Origin: Carboxylicivirga mesophila
GTDB lineage: Bacteria > Bacteroidota > Bacteroidia > Bacteroidales > Marinilabiliaceae
Direction: 5' to 3'
Length of the DNA stretch: 64,000 nt
Assembly: GCF_018271975.1 (NCBI RefSeq)
Contig: NZ_JAGUCN010000023.1
Span: 17,166-81,165, forward strand
Under the pieces are notes generated by a model. That model made no database searches. It was not told the origin of the DNA and worked only from the letters and a program-made list of their open reading frames with translations. The translations under genes and the position numbers were made by a program. Position 1 is the stretch's first letter, and each line of letters starts with the position of its first letter. Shown here piece after piece: positions 34,863 through 43,602 of this stretch.

Positions 34863-36262
34863 AGGTAGCTTTGATTTTTCTAGCGATGTTGATGGCTTGT
34901 AGAATGGCGCCACATGTTGCTGAACAAGAAAATGTGGCCAAGCCTTATTCGGTGGATATAACACGCCATGGTGCCGTTTCAATGATGGCGGTGGATCTGG
35001 CATCCGGAGAAGTGCTCTTGTCTCATCGCGCTGATGAGCGTATGACACCTGCTTCATTAACAAAGATATTGACCACAGGGGCTGCACTGGAGTTACTTGG
35101 GCCCGACTATAGGTACAACACCCGTTTTTATTTACAGGCTAAGTCGGGTGTCAACAACTTATATATTCAGGGAGGTGCTGACCCGACTTTAGGCTCCGAC
35201 AGATTTGATGAGTCAAAAGCTGAGATCATCTTTGCCAATGTACTTCGCTCTTTGCAACAAAGGCACATTACTTCAATCAATGCAATACTTGTCGATAACA
35301 GCTGTTTGCCTGGTATCAGTCATCCTTCTAAGCGTTTGTGGGAAGACATGGGTAATTATTATGGAGCAGTGCCCAATGGATTAAGTTATAAAGAGAATAC
35401 CTTTTACCTGACATTGCAATCACCATCAGGAAGCGGAAAGTCTGTTAGCATAGTTGAAACAGAACCAGAACTGGCTATTGAGCTGCAGTGTATTGTTAAA
35501 AGCGCCTCAAATAATAAAGATAGTGCTTATATCTATGGACATCCTGATATGGGCAAATGGTATATAAGTGGGACCATTCCCCAGGCTCGTGATGCTTTTG
35601 TGATAAAAGGCGCTTTGCCTCATCCTGAAATGACTTTGGGTCGTGAGTTAAAGACTTTCTTAATTGGCAATGGTATTGAGGTGAAATCTGTGGAGAAACC
35701 TGATAAAGGCGACTTGCCAAATGGTGACTTGCTGTTTAGTCATGCATCTCCTGAGTTGAGGCAAATGATAGGTGTTATTAATAAAAAGAGCCATAACCTG
35801 TTTGCAGACCACCTGCTCTTTTCTATGAGTAAAGGACAGGCGAATTGGGATAATGGAATACGCGAGGTCAGTGGTTTCTGGAAGGAACAGGTACCTGAGT
35901 TTTCAGCAATACTTTTTGACGGGAGCGGTTTGTCTCCCTTTAATGCCTTTAGTGCGGCAGATATGGTGAATGTGCTCAAATGGATGCACGCTCATGAGCA
36001 TAGCGAGGTGTTCAAGCATTCATTGTCAGTTTCAGGAGTGGATGGTACGCTTAAGAGTATTCTTAAAGAACCTGGTCATAAAGGATCGCTGATAGGTAAA
36101 AGCGGCTCGATGAATGGGGTATTGGGCTATTGTGGTTATATCACTACCCAAAGTGGTAAAGAGTTGGCTTTTTGTGTGATGGCCAATCGGTTTACGGAGT
36201 CTTTTAGTCAAATCCGATCGAATATGGAAGTGCTCATGAAGGAATTGATTGAGCGAAATTAG
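34859..36262 (+). CDS. dacB: D-alanyl-D-alanine carboxypeptidase/endopeptidase, PBP4 type (S13)
   Basis: 467 residues, exported (an N-terminal signal with LAMLMAC may be a lipobox). It trims or opens peptidoglycan cross-links in the periplasm. Catalytic motifs are SLTK (Ser66, Lys69), SHN (Ser311, Asn313) and KSG (Lys414) in place of the more usual KTG. The large insertion between motifs 1 and 2 typical of S13 enzymes is present, with GGADPTLGS and VDNSCLPG landmarks. It overlaps the upstream DUF6340 gene, and its stop codon shares a base with the GTG start of the next gene. Confidence 0.92.
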   Translation: MKVALIFLAMLMACRMAPHVAEQENVAKPYSVDITRHGAVSMMAVDLASGEVLLSHRADERMTPASLTKILTTGAALELLGPDYRYNTRFYLQAKSGVNNLYIQGGADPTLGSDRFDESKAEIIFANVLRSLQQRHITSINAILVDNSCLPGISHPSKRLWEDMGNYYGAVPNGLSYKENTFYLTLQSPSGSGKSVSIVETEPELAIELQCIVKSASNNKDSAYIYGHPDMGKWYISGTIPQARDAFVIKGALPHPEMTLGRELKTFLIGNGIEVKSVEKPDKGDLPNGDLLFSHASPELRQMIGVINKKSHNLFADHLLFSMSKGQANWDNGIREVSGFWKEQVPEFSAILFDGSGLSPFNAFSAADMVNVLKWMHAHEHSEVFKHSLSVSGVDGTLKSILKEPGHKGSLIGKSGSMNGVLGYCGYITTQSGKELAFCVMANRFTESFSQIRSNMEVLMKELIERN

Positions 36263-37434
36263 TGTCCTTAGAATTATTGAAATTTCAGTTGATGATACAG
36301 TTTATTGTTGTGCTGGTCTATTTATGTCTGCCAGCACTAATTCTTTTTTTGTGTAATAAATACCAGTTTCTTAACCGCATTGGTTCTGTGGTGCTGGCTT
36401 ATGCCTTTGGTCTGCTACTTGGGCTAAGCGGGCTGCTTGGTGAGCAATATGATGTAGCAAAAGAAGTGCTTATGTCGGCTACTGTGCCCCTGGCTATTCC
36501 CTTACTGCTGTTTTCTTCCAATGTGCGCGAATGGAAGAAATTGGCCATTCAGCCTTTTTACTCTTTGGTATTTGCGATGTTAGCTGTGTTTATAGCTGTT
36601 ATTGGTGGCTACCTTATTTTTCATGGGCAGTCTATTGAAGACTTCAATAAGGTAGGTGGCTTGTTGGTTGGCATTTATAGTGGAGGTACGCCCAATCTGG
36701 CATCACTCAAGATGATTCTTAATGTCGATGAGGAAGTCTACCTGGCAGTGCATTCGTATGATATGGCCATTGGAGCTATTTACCTGTTTGTGCTGATGGG
36801 TTTTGGTCAGCGGTTATTTTCATATGTTCTGCCGCAAAGTAAATCAGATAGCAATGATAGTATGCAGGAAGAGGACGAAGAGAATCTGGGGATGGTCTTA
36901 CGTGCTAAACAAGATAGGATCAGGCTTCTGAAGATTCTTGGGCTGGTGGTGTTGATGGTGGCTGCTTCCGGTGGTGTGATGCTATTATTACCTGTTAGTG
37001 CGCAAATGGTCGTCTTTATTTTCCTGATAACGGCCATGGGTATTGGTGGTTCTTCAATAAAGGCAATTAATCAGACTAAGGGAACTTTTAGCCTGGGGAT
37101 GTACCTGATTCTAATCTTCAGTGTGGTGGTTGCTTCAAAGGTGCAGCTGGGTAATCTGACTGATATCAATCCGGTCATTTTTGCCTACATCACATTTGTG
37201 GTATTTGTCAGTCTTTTGTTGCATGTATTATTGGCCAGCGTGCGCAAAATAGATGCAGATACAGTTATTATTACATCAGCAGCATTGATATGCAGTCCGC
37301 CCTTTGTGCCTGTAGTTGCAGGTTCATTACGTAACCGCTCGGTTATTGTACCGGGACTGACGATTGGGCTGATTGGTTATGCCTTGGGTAATTACCTGGG
37401 CTATTTTATGGCCATATTGCTAAGCTATTTTTAA
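36262..37434 (+). CDS. DUF819-family integral membrane protein
   Basis: 390 residues with about ten transmembrane segments in two halves separated by a charged cytoplasmic stretch near residues 190-215. SGGTPNLASLKMIL and a matching motif in the second half (IGGSSIKAINQTKGTFS) suggest a two-fold repeat transporter fold, as in the DUF819 (YjcL) family. The substrate is unknown. The start is GTG at 36262, overlapping the dacB stop; an ATG at 36292 is the alternative. It ends the operon and converges on the Omp85-like gene 2 bases away. Confidence 0.82.
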   Translation: MSLELLKFQLMIQFIVVLVYLCLPALILFLCNKYQFLNRIGSVVLAYAFGLLLGLSGLLGEQYDVAKEVLMSATVPLAIPLLLFSSNVREWKKLAIQPFYSLVFAMLAVFIAVIGGYLIFHGQSIEDFNKVGGLLVGIYSGGTPNLASLKMILNVDEEVYLAVHSYDMAIGAIYLFVLMGFGQRLFSYVLPQSKSDSNDSMQEEDEENLGMVLRAKQDRIRLLKILGLVVLMVAASGGVMLLLPVSAQMVVFIFLITAMGIGGSSIKAINQTKGTFSLGMYLILIFSVVVASKVQLGNLTDINPVIFAYITFVVFVSLLLHVLLASVRKIDADTVIITSAALICSPPFVPVVAGSLRNRSVIVPGLTIGLIGYALGNYLGYFMAILLSYF

Positions 37435-37436
37435 TG

Positions 37437-38774
37437 TCAGAATAGATAGTTAAGCGTGATGTAAAGCCCTGATGTGCCATCTTGTTTGTTGGTTGCTATA
37501 CCATAGTCGGCCGAGAGAACGAAGTTTTCATTTAATGCTGCTTTAAGACCTAAACCATAACTGAAATGTGGGCGGTCCTGTTCGTCATTAAAATAGAAAT
37601 CGTATTCGTTCTGCGGAACCATTGACTTATCAAATTTATAAGCTTGAGTGATGAGGCCCATATCAACAAAATAGTTGGTGCCGAGGTAAAAATCTTGTCT
37701 GAAGAGTTTGGTTCGCCACATTTTCCATCGTAACTCAATATTCGTTAGAAGGCTGCCATTGCCAACCAATCGGTTGCGGTTGATGCCTCTCAACGTTTTG
37801 GCACCACCCAGTCCTTGCGAGGTGGCTGAAGTTAACACACTGCTGGCCATATGTGGCAGAAGGTAAAACGGGATAGTACCATTTAGTTTATGCTGAATAC
37901 CTATTCGGTATGCAGCTATGAGGTTGCGCTTTGGTGTTAGGTTGAAGTATTGTCGGTGAAATAAATTAATACGTGTGTAGCTGCCCGAATGGTTAGAAAG
38001 AAACGCAGGCATATGGGCAATGAATAGCTCTGTCCAGGTACCTTTAGTTGGGTTGGCAATAATGTCACGGGTGTCATATGCTAAGCCTGCCTTAAGATAG
38101 GCATGTCGTCCGCCTTCGGCTTCTTCAGTATTAATAATGCCCCAATCCACATATTTGTCATACAATCCATCAATTGGAGGTAAAAGTTCATCGTCGTCTT
38201 TATTCTTATTGAGCCGATCGATATCTACCGAACCAATTGTAAAATCAAAAAATACCAGTCCGGCCATCCAGCTCCATGATGGCTTATCAGCTTGTATACT
38301 GCCTTTAAAATTTGTCATGATGCGAAACATGCCCCGGTGATGACGATAAAATACCCTGGATTTGTAATCAATTGAATTGTCATCTTCCCATGAATTATTA
38401 TATACCGCTTCGCGCCCGTTAAAACCATAAAAGTCCATGGCCAAATCTCTGAACCAGGTCACATCGGCAGTAGTCCGAATGTTTCGTACCAGAGACGGGG
38501 AATCGTAATATAGGCGGGCCAGTGTGGAGCCGGCCGTATACTTTGAAAACTCAAGGTATAGCGAATGGTTGTAATCAGGATAAGCTGAGCCATCACCATA
38601 CCAGTAAAGGTTGGTTAGCCCGCCGTATTGAAAGCCTAAATCGGCATCAAACGAAACAGCAGGTAGCAGTCCAAAGGTGAAGCCTTTTTTGATGTAACTT
38701 GAATCGGTTTGTGCCAAAGCAAATGCTGCAGTGATACTAAAAAGAAAAAGTGATAATGTGAATTTTTTTAGCAT
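37437..38774 (-). CDS. Omp85/BamA-superfamily outer-membrane protein without POTRA domains
   Basis: 445 residues with a signal peptide ending AAFALAQ. The whole mature protein looks like a 16-strand surface-antigen (D15) barrel, with GLGGAKTLRGINRNRLVGNG holding the L6-loop RG motif of the superfamily and a C-terminal strand ending LYITLNYLF with the terminal aromatic. No POTRA repeats fit in the available length, so it is not BamA itself; it resembles the patatin-associated or stand-alone barrels common in Bacteroidota. Role unknown, perhaps lipid or protein translocation. Confidence 0.82.
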   Translation of the reverse strand: MLKKFTLSLFLFSITAAFALAQTDSSYIKKGFTFGLLPAVSFDADLGFQYGGLTNLYWYGDGSAYPDYNHSLYLEFSKYTAGSTLARLYYDSPSLVRNIRTTADVTWFRDLAMDFYGFNGREAVYNNSWEDDNSIDYKSRVFYRHHRGMFRIMTNFKGSIQADKPSWSWMAGLVFFDFTIGSVDIDRLNKNKDDDELLPPIDGLYDKYVDWGIINTEEAEGGRHAYLKAGLAYDTRDIIANPTKGTWTELFIAHMPAFLSNHSGSYTRINLFHRQYFNLTPKRNLIAAYRIGIQHKLNGTIPFYLLPHMASSVLTSATSQGLGGAKTLRGINRNRLVGNGSLLTNIELRWKMWRTKLFRQDFYLGTNYFVDMGLITQAYKFDKSMVPQNEYDFYFNDEQDRPHFSYGLGLKAALNENFVLSADYGIATNKQDGTSGLYITLNYLF

Positions 38775-38856
38775 AGATTTTTATTGGAGGTAGGTTGCTA
38801 AGGTAATACCAATGGTTGACAAAGGAAAGACTGGAGATGGGATGAAAAACGAAAAA

Positions 38857-38890
38857 AAAGCCCGCTTACACAAATAGGCAAGTGGGCTTT
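38857..38890 (-). terminator. Terminator of the YitT-family gene
   Basis: Read on the minus strand: stem AAAGCCC-CTT (38880-38890) and AAG-GGGCTTT (38857-38867), then a run of T. Confidence 0.8.
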
Positions 38891-38916
38891 CTGATTTTCA
38901 TAGACTTGGATTGTGC

Positions 38917-39828
38917 CTAGGCACTTTTTTCTTCTATTGACTTAAAGCCTTCTCCAATAATTTCAGATGTTTCCATTACTGCCATAAAGGCTTTGGGGTC
39001 AATATGCTTTATCATGGCCTGAAGGGCTGATACCTCTCGGCGGGTTACCACTGTAAATATGACCCGCTTATTATCACCGCTAAACATGCCTTCTCCCTTA
39101 AGGTAGGTTCCACCCCGCTCCAGTGTATGTAATATCTTTTCTTTAATAAGTTCATGTTTTTCAGATACTATTACCAATGCACGCTCATAGTTGAGTCCAT
39201 CAATGGTGATGTCAATCACTTTGCCGGTAATAAATATGACAATCCACGAGTAAAGTGGAATTTTCCAGTCTTTAAATACAATAAGTCCTACTAATACAAT
39301 CACTGAGTCAACCACCATCAGAAGCTGGCCAACCGATATTTTTGTGAACTTAGCTAATATCATGGCGACAATATCCGAGCCGCCCGATGTGGCTTTCGCT
39401 TTAAAAATCAGTCCGAGTCCAAAGCCTATTACAATTCCGCCAAATACGCAGGAAAGCAGCAGGTCGTCTGCCAGTCCTAAAGGATCATTTTCTCCTATAA
39501 AATACGTGAGTCCATCCATAAAGATGGTTGTTAGAATCATGCCAAGTACAGTCTTAAGTCCAAAACGAGTACCTAATATTTTTATGCCCAGAAGTGTTAA
39601 TGGAACATTTAGAATTAAGCCGAATGTGCCAACCGGAATAGCTGGAATAAGGTGGTGAACAACGATGCCAATGCCATATACGCCGCCGGGCACAATGTTA
39701 TACGGATTAATAAAAAACACAAATCCAGCTGCTAAAATAAAGGCACCAATTGTTATTAATGAATAGTCAAGGACTGTTCGTTTCAGGCTCTCGCCATATA
39801 GCTGAGAGGGAATTTTGATTTGTTTCAT
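38917..39828 (-). CDS. YitT-family membrane protein (DUF161/DUF2179)
   Basis: 303 residues. About five transmembrane segments cover residues 20-215, including AGFVFFINPYNIVPGGVYGI and KAKATSGGSDIVAMIL, which are the two glycine-rich hallmarks of YitT proteins. A cytoplasmic DUF2179 domain of about 225-295 follows (GGTYLKGEGMFSGDNKRVIF, then VVTRREVSALQAMIKHIDPKAF). Function is uncertain; some relatives are proposed transporters. It is a single-gene unit with its own terminator. Confidence 0.9.
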   Translation of the reverse strand: MKQIKIPSQLYGESLKRTVLDYSLITIGAFILAAGFVFFINPYNIVPGGVYGIGIVVHHLIPAIPVGTFGLILNVPLTLLGIKILGTRFGLKTVLGMILTTIFMDGLTYFIGENDPLGLADDLLLSCVFGGIVIGFGLGLIFKAKATSGGSDIVAMILAKFTKISVGQLLMVVDSVIVLVGLIVFKDWKIPLYSWIVIFITGKVIDITIDGLNYERALVIVSEKHELIKEKILHTLERGGTYLKGEGMFSGDNKRVIFTVVTRREVSALQAMIKHIDPKAFMAVMETSEIIGEGFKSIEEKSA

Positions 39829-39878
39829 TTTTCAATTTGGTTGATTAATATGGTTAGTCTGCTCATTTTTTCGGAGTG

Positions 39879-39886
39879 CAAAATTA
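39879..39886 (-). promoter_or_regulatory. -7 element of the YitT-family gene
   Basis: TAATTTTG on the minus strand (TAnnTTTG), 51 bases before the start codon. No clear -33 TTG at normal spacing. Confidence 0.4.
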
Positions 39887-39960
39887 GATACTTATTTCAA
39901 TATAGAGCTAATAAAATCACAAAACACTTATAAATGTTGAGAAATAAACAAAGTAGCCAT

Positions 39961-39991
39961 TTGAATAATTAATGATGAAGCCTTATACTTG
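39961..39991 (+). promoter_or_regulatory. Promoter of the omega-amidase gene
   Basis: TTG (39961-39963) and TATACTTG (39984-39991), 20 bases apart, close to the Bacteroidota consensus. Transcription would begin near 39998, which places the upstream ATG at 39972 outside the message and supports the start at 40017. Confidence 0.5.
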
Positions 39992-40016
39992 TGATAGATG
40001 TAGAAAAGACAAATTG

Positions 40017-40787
40017 ATGAACATAAAAATTGCACTGCTGCAGTTTGATATTGCATGGGAGGATACCGGTTATAACCTGAAATATTTGACAAAGGCATTA
40101 ATGAATCTGGAAGAAGACACAGATGTGCTTATTCTTCCGGAGATGTTTCATTGCGGGTTTAGTATGGCGCCGGAAAATAATGATCAAGTTGATGGTGGCG
40201 AGGTGCTTGAGTGGATGAAGAATACGGCAAATGAACTTGGTATTGCCATAATGGGCAGTGCGATAGTGCAAGTTCAAAATAAATACTTCAATCGGTTGTA
40301 TGTGGTTCATGATGGCACTGTTAATTGGTACGATAAAAGGCATCTTTTTACAATGGGAGAAGAGCACATGCACTATCAACGTGGCTTGGAGCGTTTGATA
40401 ATAGAAGTTAAGGGCTGGCGTATTTGTCCGCTTATTTGCTACGACTTGCGCTTTCCGGTTTGGAGTCGAAATACAGGTCATTATTATGATGTGTTGGTTT
40501 ATGTAGCAAATTGGCCAGCTGCAAGACGCGATGTGTGGAATACCCTCTTGAAAGCTAGAGCGATTGAGAACCAATCATATGTGATAGGCGTTAATAGAAT
40601 AGGGAAAGATAATCAACTTGAATATGCTGGCGATAGCCAGGCCATAAATGCACGGGGTCAGGTGGCCCTTAACTGTGGGGATCAGGAAGGTTTGTTTTAT
40701 GTAATTTTGAACAGGGTTGAACTTGATGTTTTTCGAACTAAGTTCCCTGTCCTTGGTGATGCAGATGAATTTAGTTTAAATCCTTGA
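40017..40787 (+). CDS. Carbon-nitrogen hydrolase, omega-amidase (YafV/Nit2) type
   Basis: 256 residues from the ATG at 40017. A cytoplasmic nitrilase-superfamily enzyme, probably hydrolysing alpha-ketoglutaramate or alpha-ketosuccinamate. The catalytic triad is Glu42 (LPEMFHCGFS), Lys107 (YDKRHLFTMGEE) and Cys141 (PLICYDLRFPVW). The LRFP-x-W context after Cys and RAIENQSYVIGVNRIG are characteristic of the omega-amidase branch. Length is normal. It is single, with no operon partner. Confidence 0.88.
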   Translation: MNIKIALLQFDIAWEDTGYNLKYLTKALMNLEEDTDVLILPEMFHCGFSMAPENNDQVDGGEVLEWMKNTANELGIAIMGSAIVQVQNKYFNRLYVVHDGTVNWYDKRHLFTMGEEHMHYQRGLERLIIEVKGWRICPLICYDLRFPVWSRNTGHYYDVLVYVANWPAARRDVWNTLLKARAIENQSYVIGVNRIGKDNQLEYAGDSQAINARGQVALNCGDQEGLFYVILNRVELDVFRTKFPVLGDADEFSLNP

Positions 40788-40884
40788 ATTTCATTTTGAA
40801 ATTTCAATGTGGTTTTATTTTGAAAGAACAATGAATTAATATTAACTTTAATTATCTCTTAGTATACTATTAAATATAACTGGT

Positions 40885-41127
40885 ATGAAAACATTGAATG
40901 TATATGTGCCTGACGAAAAAATAAAGTTTATGCGTGAACTCTTTGATAACTTAGGTTTGGATTGGAGTTTTGGCAGAACTATTGATGCTGAAATGAATGA
41001 TCTTCCGGAGCGTCCATCGCCATACGAACTAGATGAGGAGGCACGTAAAAAGGCAGCAAAGGTGCGTGAAGAAAGTCTGAAAGATGTAATTAGTCGCATC
41101 GAAGAGATGCGAAAGGGTAGAACTTAA
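40885..41127 (+). CDS. Small antitoxin-like protein without adjacent toxin
   Basis: 80 residues. A short beta strand MKTLNVYVPDEK leads to a helix KFMRELFDNLGLDW, a Pro-rich linker and a highly charged C-terminal helix. This resembles small antitoxin or stand-alone regulators of Bacteroidota that usually precede a RelE/ParE toxin. No toxin follows: the next gene is a TonB-C protein. A conclusive family cannot be named from sequence alone. Confidence 0.55.
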   Translation: MKTLNVYVPDEKIKFMRELFDNLGLDWSFGRTIDAEMNDLPERPSPYELDEEARKKAAKVREESLKDVISRIEEMRKGRT

Positions 41128-41238
41128 AATAAGCTTCTTCTTTTATTGTTTATGGTATAATTATTGCTATTCTAAAAGGCAAGATAGCAGCTTGTAATCA
41201 GAGTTGTTGCATCAAATTATAACCTTAAATTCAGAAGC

Positions 41239-41868
41239 ATGCGTATTACTATCAAATTTCGTTTGATTGGCACATTGTTGCTAATCGGTTTCTTGGGTAT
41301 TGCTCAAGAATATGTTGCGGATCTTAACGTTTATACCACGGTGGACAAAATGCCTCGACTAAAAGGGGCAGGAAATGATATAAGTCGGTTTATTCGTAAG
41401 CAGGTTAATTATTCCGATAACCTAAAGATAAAAGGTATAGAGGGGGATGTTTGGGTAAGCTTTGTGGTAACTGCAAGTGGCGAAGTAACCCAGGTTGAGC
41501 TCGAGAAGGGTATCGATAAAGAGCTGGATACGCGAGTAATAGAAGCTATAAAAGCAACCGAAGAATGGAAGCCTGGGGTATTGAATAAGGAAAAGGTAAA
41601 CACCAAAATGCGACTGCCGGTTAGGTTTCAATTATCTAGTGGTGAAAGGCAATTGGCAGGCAACATCAAATCATTAGAAGTATTGGGTAAGCATCCTTTA
41701 TTTGTTTTGGATAATAAAATCGTTGACGGATTGGTCGCTATTGAAGATTATAATGTGGAATCTATTCGCATAATAAAAGGAGATAAGGCTATCAAGCTAT
41801 ATGGCGATAAGGCGGTTGATGGAGTTGTTGTTATGACTTCAAAGAGAGGTACACCTCCGTTGTATTAG
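41239..41868 (+). CDS. TonB C-terminal domain fused to a receptor-plug-like segment
   Basis: 209 residues with a signal/anchor segment at about 8-22. Residues about 45-132 form a TonB_C domain: GIEGDVWVSFVVTASGEVTQ, then ELDTRVIEAIKATEEWKPG and MRLPVRFQL. Residues about 150-203 resemble part of the plug domain of SusC-type receptors: PLFVLDNKIVDG, then VESIRIIKGDKAIKLYGDKA and VDGVVVMTSKRG, where receptors have VVDG, IESIEVLKD, AIYG and GVVLITTKRG. The combination is known in some Bacteroidota TonB-like proteins; its role is unclear. No proline-rich spacer is present, so it cannot span the periplasm like classical TonB. Confidence 0.78.
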   Translation: MRITIKFRLIGTLLLIGFLGIAQEYVADLNVYTTVDKMPRLKGAGNDISRFIRKQVNYSDNLKIKGIEGDVWVSFVVTASGEVTQVELEKGIDKELDTRVIEAIKATEEWKPGVLNKEKVNTKMRLPVRFQLSSGERQLAGNIKSLEVLGKHPLFVLDNKIVDGLVAIEDYNVESIRIIKGDKAIKLYGDKAVDGVVVMTSKRGTPPLY

Positions 41869-41906
41869 TAGTACATGCCTGTTACAAGCCATAACAACAT
41901 GATATA

Positions 41907-41950
41907 TAAATCAAAAGGAATTAATAGACCTATTAACTCCTTTTGATTTA
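41907..41950. repeat. Long near-perfect hairpin downstream of the TonB-C gene
   Basis: 20-base arms (41907-41926 and 41931-41950) with a single mismatch and loop GACC. There is no T-tract, so it is not a typical terminator, though it may stop readthrough. The arms start TAAATCAAAAGG and end CCTTTTGATTTA. Confidence 0.65.
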
Positions 41951-42095
41951 AGCAAAGATGATATTTCTGATTAAGCTCTATTATTCAGTGTTTTTTGTTA
42001 CGATATAATCTTATTCATAAATAGAGGCGTGATGCCTGATGTCTATTTTACGTTTGATTAACTCTTTCTTTCTTCCAAATAAAAGGAAAAGCAAT

Positions 42096-42103
42096 TATCT
42101 TTG
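42096..42103 (+). promoter_or_regulatory. Distal -7-like element upstream of pta
   Basis: TATCTTTG matches TAnnTTTG, but no TTG is placed correctly and it is about 400 bases from pta. The region 41951-42469 otherwise contains no gene that I can support. Confidence 0.3.
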
Positions 42104-42469
42104 TGTTCTCCTTCAAAAGCTGATTAGTTAATAAATCCAACGATTATTGAAACTATTGCACTCTGTTTGTAAAGTGCGTAGGTAGTTTTGGCATGTATGG
42201 CGTCTTTTAATATAAAGGCGCAAAGATGTTATGAGCTGCATTTTGGTTGTTAGCCTGTGTGTTTCGTATGATGAACTTACGATTTGTAAGTTGGCTTGCA
42301 ATTTTTCACCAATAATGACGCTCTGTTTGTTGATTTAAAGGAAGTAAATGGAAAATTAAATGATAATATGAAACTTCCTGAAATTGGCATTGAAAATAGC
42401 CTGCTATTTTCTGTTTTTAAACATCTTAATTAAATGATAAAAGACATGTAAATAATGCGAATTTCACCG

Positions 42470-42477
42470 TAGATTTG
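42470..42477 (+). promoter_or_regulatory. Proximal -7 element of the pta operon
   Basis: TAGATTTG fits TAnnTTTG and sits 34 bases before the chosen pta ATG. Transcription would start near 42484, which excludes the TTG at 42485 as the start codon. Confidence 0.5.
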
Positions 42478-42511
42478 CAGCAAATTGATAATTATAACAT
42501 TTAAAGACGAA

Positions 42512-43516
42512 ATGGAATTTATTGAGCAACTTAAACAACGAGCAAGCGAAAACAAGAAACGAATTGTTTTGCCTGAAGGTTTGGAAGAGCGCACATTGCG
42601 TGCAGCTAATACTATTTTAACCGAAGGTTTTGCTGATGTTATCCTTATTGGTAATCCGCAAAAGGTAAATGAAGCAGCTGCTGGTTTTGGTTTGGAAAAT
42701 ATTGATAAAGCTACAGTTGTTGATCCTGAAAACCATGAAAAAATGGATGCTTATGCTGACATGATGGTTGAGATAAGAAAAAACAAAGGGATGACAAAAG
42801 AACAGGCGCTTGAGTTAATCAAAAATCCATTGTTTTTAGCTGTTATGATGATTAAAGCCGGAGATGCCGATGGTGAAGTGGCCGGAGCTGATAATGCAAC
42901 TGGTGATGTGTTGCGTCCTGCTTTTCAGTATGTGAAAACAGCTCCCGGTATTAGCGTGGTTTCCGGAGCGTTTATCATGATTTTGAAAGATAAAGAGTTT
43001 GGTGAGGATGGCATGATGGTGTTTGCCGACTGTGCTGTTCATCCTAATCCAACTGCTGAAGAACTGGCTGAAATTGCAGTGGCAACAGGTCGTACAACGC
43101 GAGCAATTGCCGGTTTCGAACCTAAAATTGCCATGTTGAGCTTCTCAACAAAAGGCTCAGCTAAGCACGAAATGGTTGACAAAGTAGCAACTGCTACTGA
43201 ATTGGCAAAACAAATGGCTCCTGATCTAAAAATTGACGGTGAGCTTCAATCAGATGCGGCAATTATACCTGCCATTGGCCAAAAGAAGGCGCCTGGTTCA
43301 GAGATAGCTGGTCAGGCTAATGTATTGGTATTCCCAACACTTGAAACAGGTAATATAGCCTACAAATTGGTTCAGCGTATGGCTCATGCTGAAGCTATAG
43401 GACCTGTCTTACAAGGTATGGCTGCGCCAATTAACGACTTATCGCGTGGTTGTTCGGTGAGTGATATTGTTAACCTTGTTGCCATTACCGCTAATCAGGC
43501 TGCAGGAAATATGTAA
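42512..43516 (+). CDS. pta: Phosphate acetyltransferase
   Basis: 334 residues from the ATG at 42512. It converts acetyl-CoA plus phosphate to acetyl phosphate plus CoA. RIVLPEGLEERTLRAA opens the PTA_PTB fold; MMIKAGDADGEVAGADNATG, SFSTKGSAKHEMVDKV and PGSEIAGQANVLVFPTLETG are the substrate-site motifs of Pta. This is the short single-domain form, lacking the N-terminal DRTGG regions of the long enterobacterial type. Linked to ackA two genes downstream. A strong terminator lies between pta and the dehydrogenase gene. Confidence 0.95.
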   Translation: MEFIEQLKQRASENKKRIVLPEGLEERTLRAANTILTEGFADVILIGNPQKVNEAAAGFGLENIDKATVVDPENHEKMDAYADMMVEIRKNKGMTKEQALELIKNPLFLAVMMIKAGDADGEVAGADNATGDVLRPAFQYVKTAPGISVVSGAFIMILKDKEFGEDGMMVFADCAVHPNPTAEELAEIAVATGRTTRAIAGFEPKIAMLSFSTKGSAKHEMVDKVATATELAKQMAPDLKIDGELQSDAAIIPAIGQKKAPGSEIAGQANVLVFPTLETGNIAYKLVQRMAHAEAIGPVLQGMAAPINDLSRGCSVSDIVNLVAITANQAAGNM

Positions 43517-43523
43517 TAAGAAG

Positions 43524-43552
43524 GCCGGTTTTAACCGGCTTTTGTTTTTTTT
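43524..43552 (+). terminator. pta terminator
   Basis: 7-bp stem GCCGGTT (43524-43530) and AACCGGC (43533-43539), 2-base spacer, followed by T-rich sequence. Confidence 0.8.
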
Positions 43553-43602
43553 GAGTGCAAGTACATAATATAAAAACCATTAGGAAATAAAAAAACGGAT
43601 AG

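Noticed and set aside
38137..38340. 67-codon plus-strand open frame inside the Omp85-like gene
   Set aside because: Antisense to a confidently identified outer-membrane protein gene, no own signals.
39972..40016. Upstream ATG start of the omega-amidase, adding 15 residues
   Set aside because: The extension is Cys/Lys-rich and overlaps a promoter-like TTG/TATACTTG pair; nitrilases of this type begin close to MNIKIALLQ.
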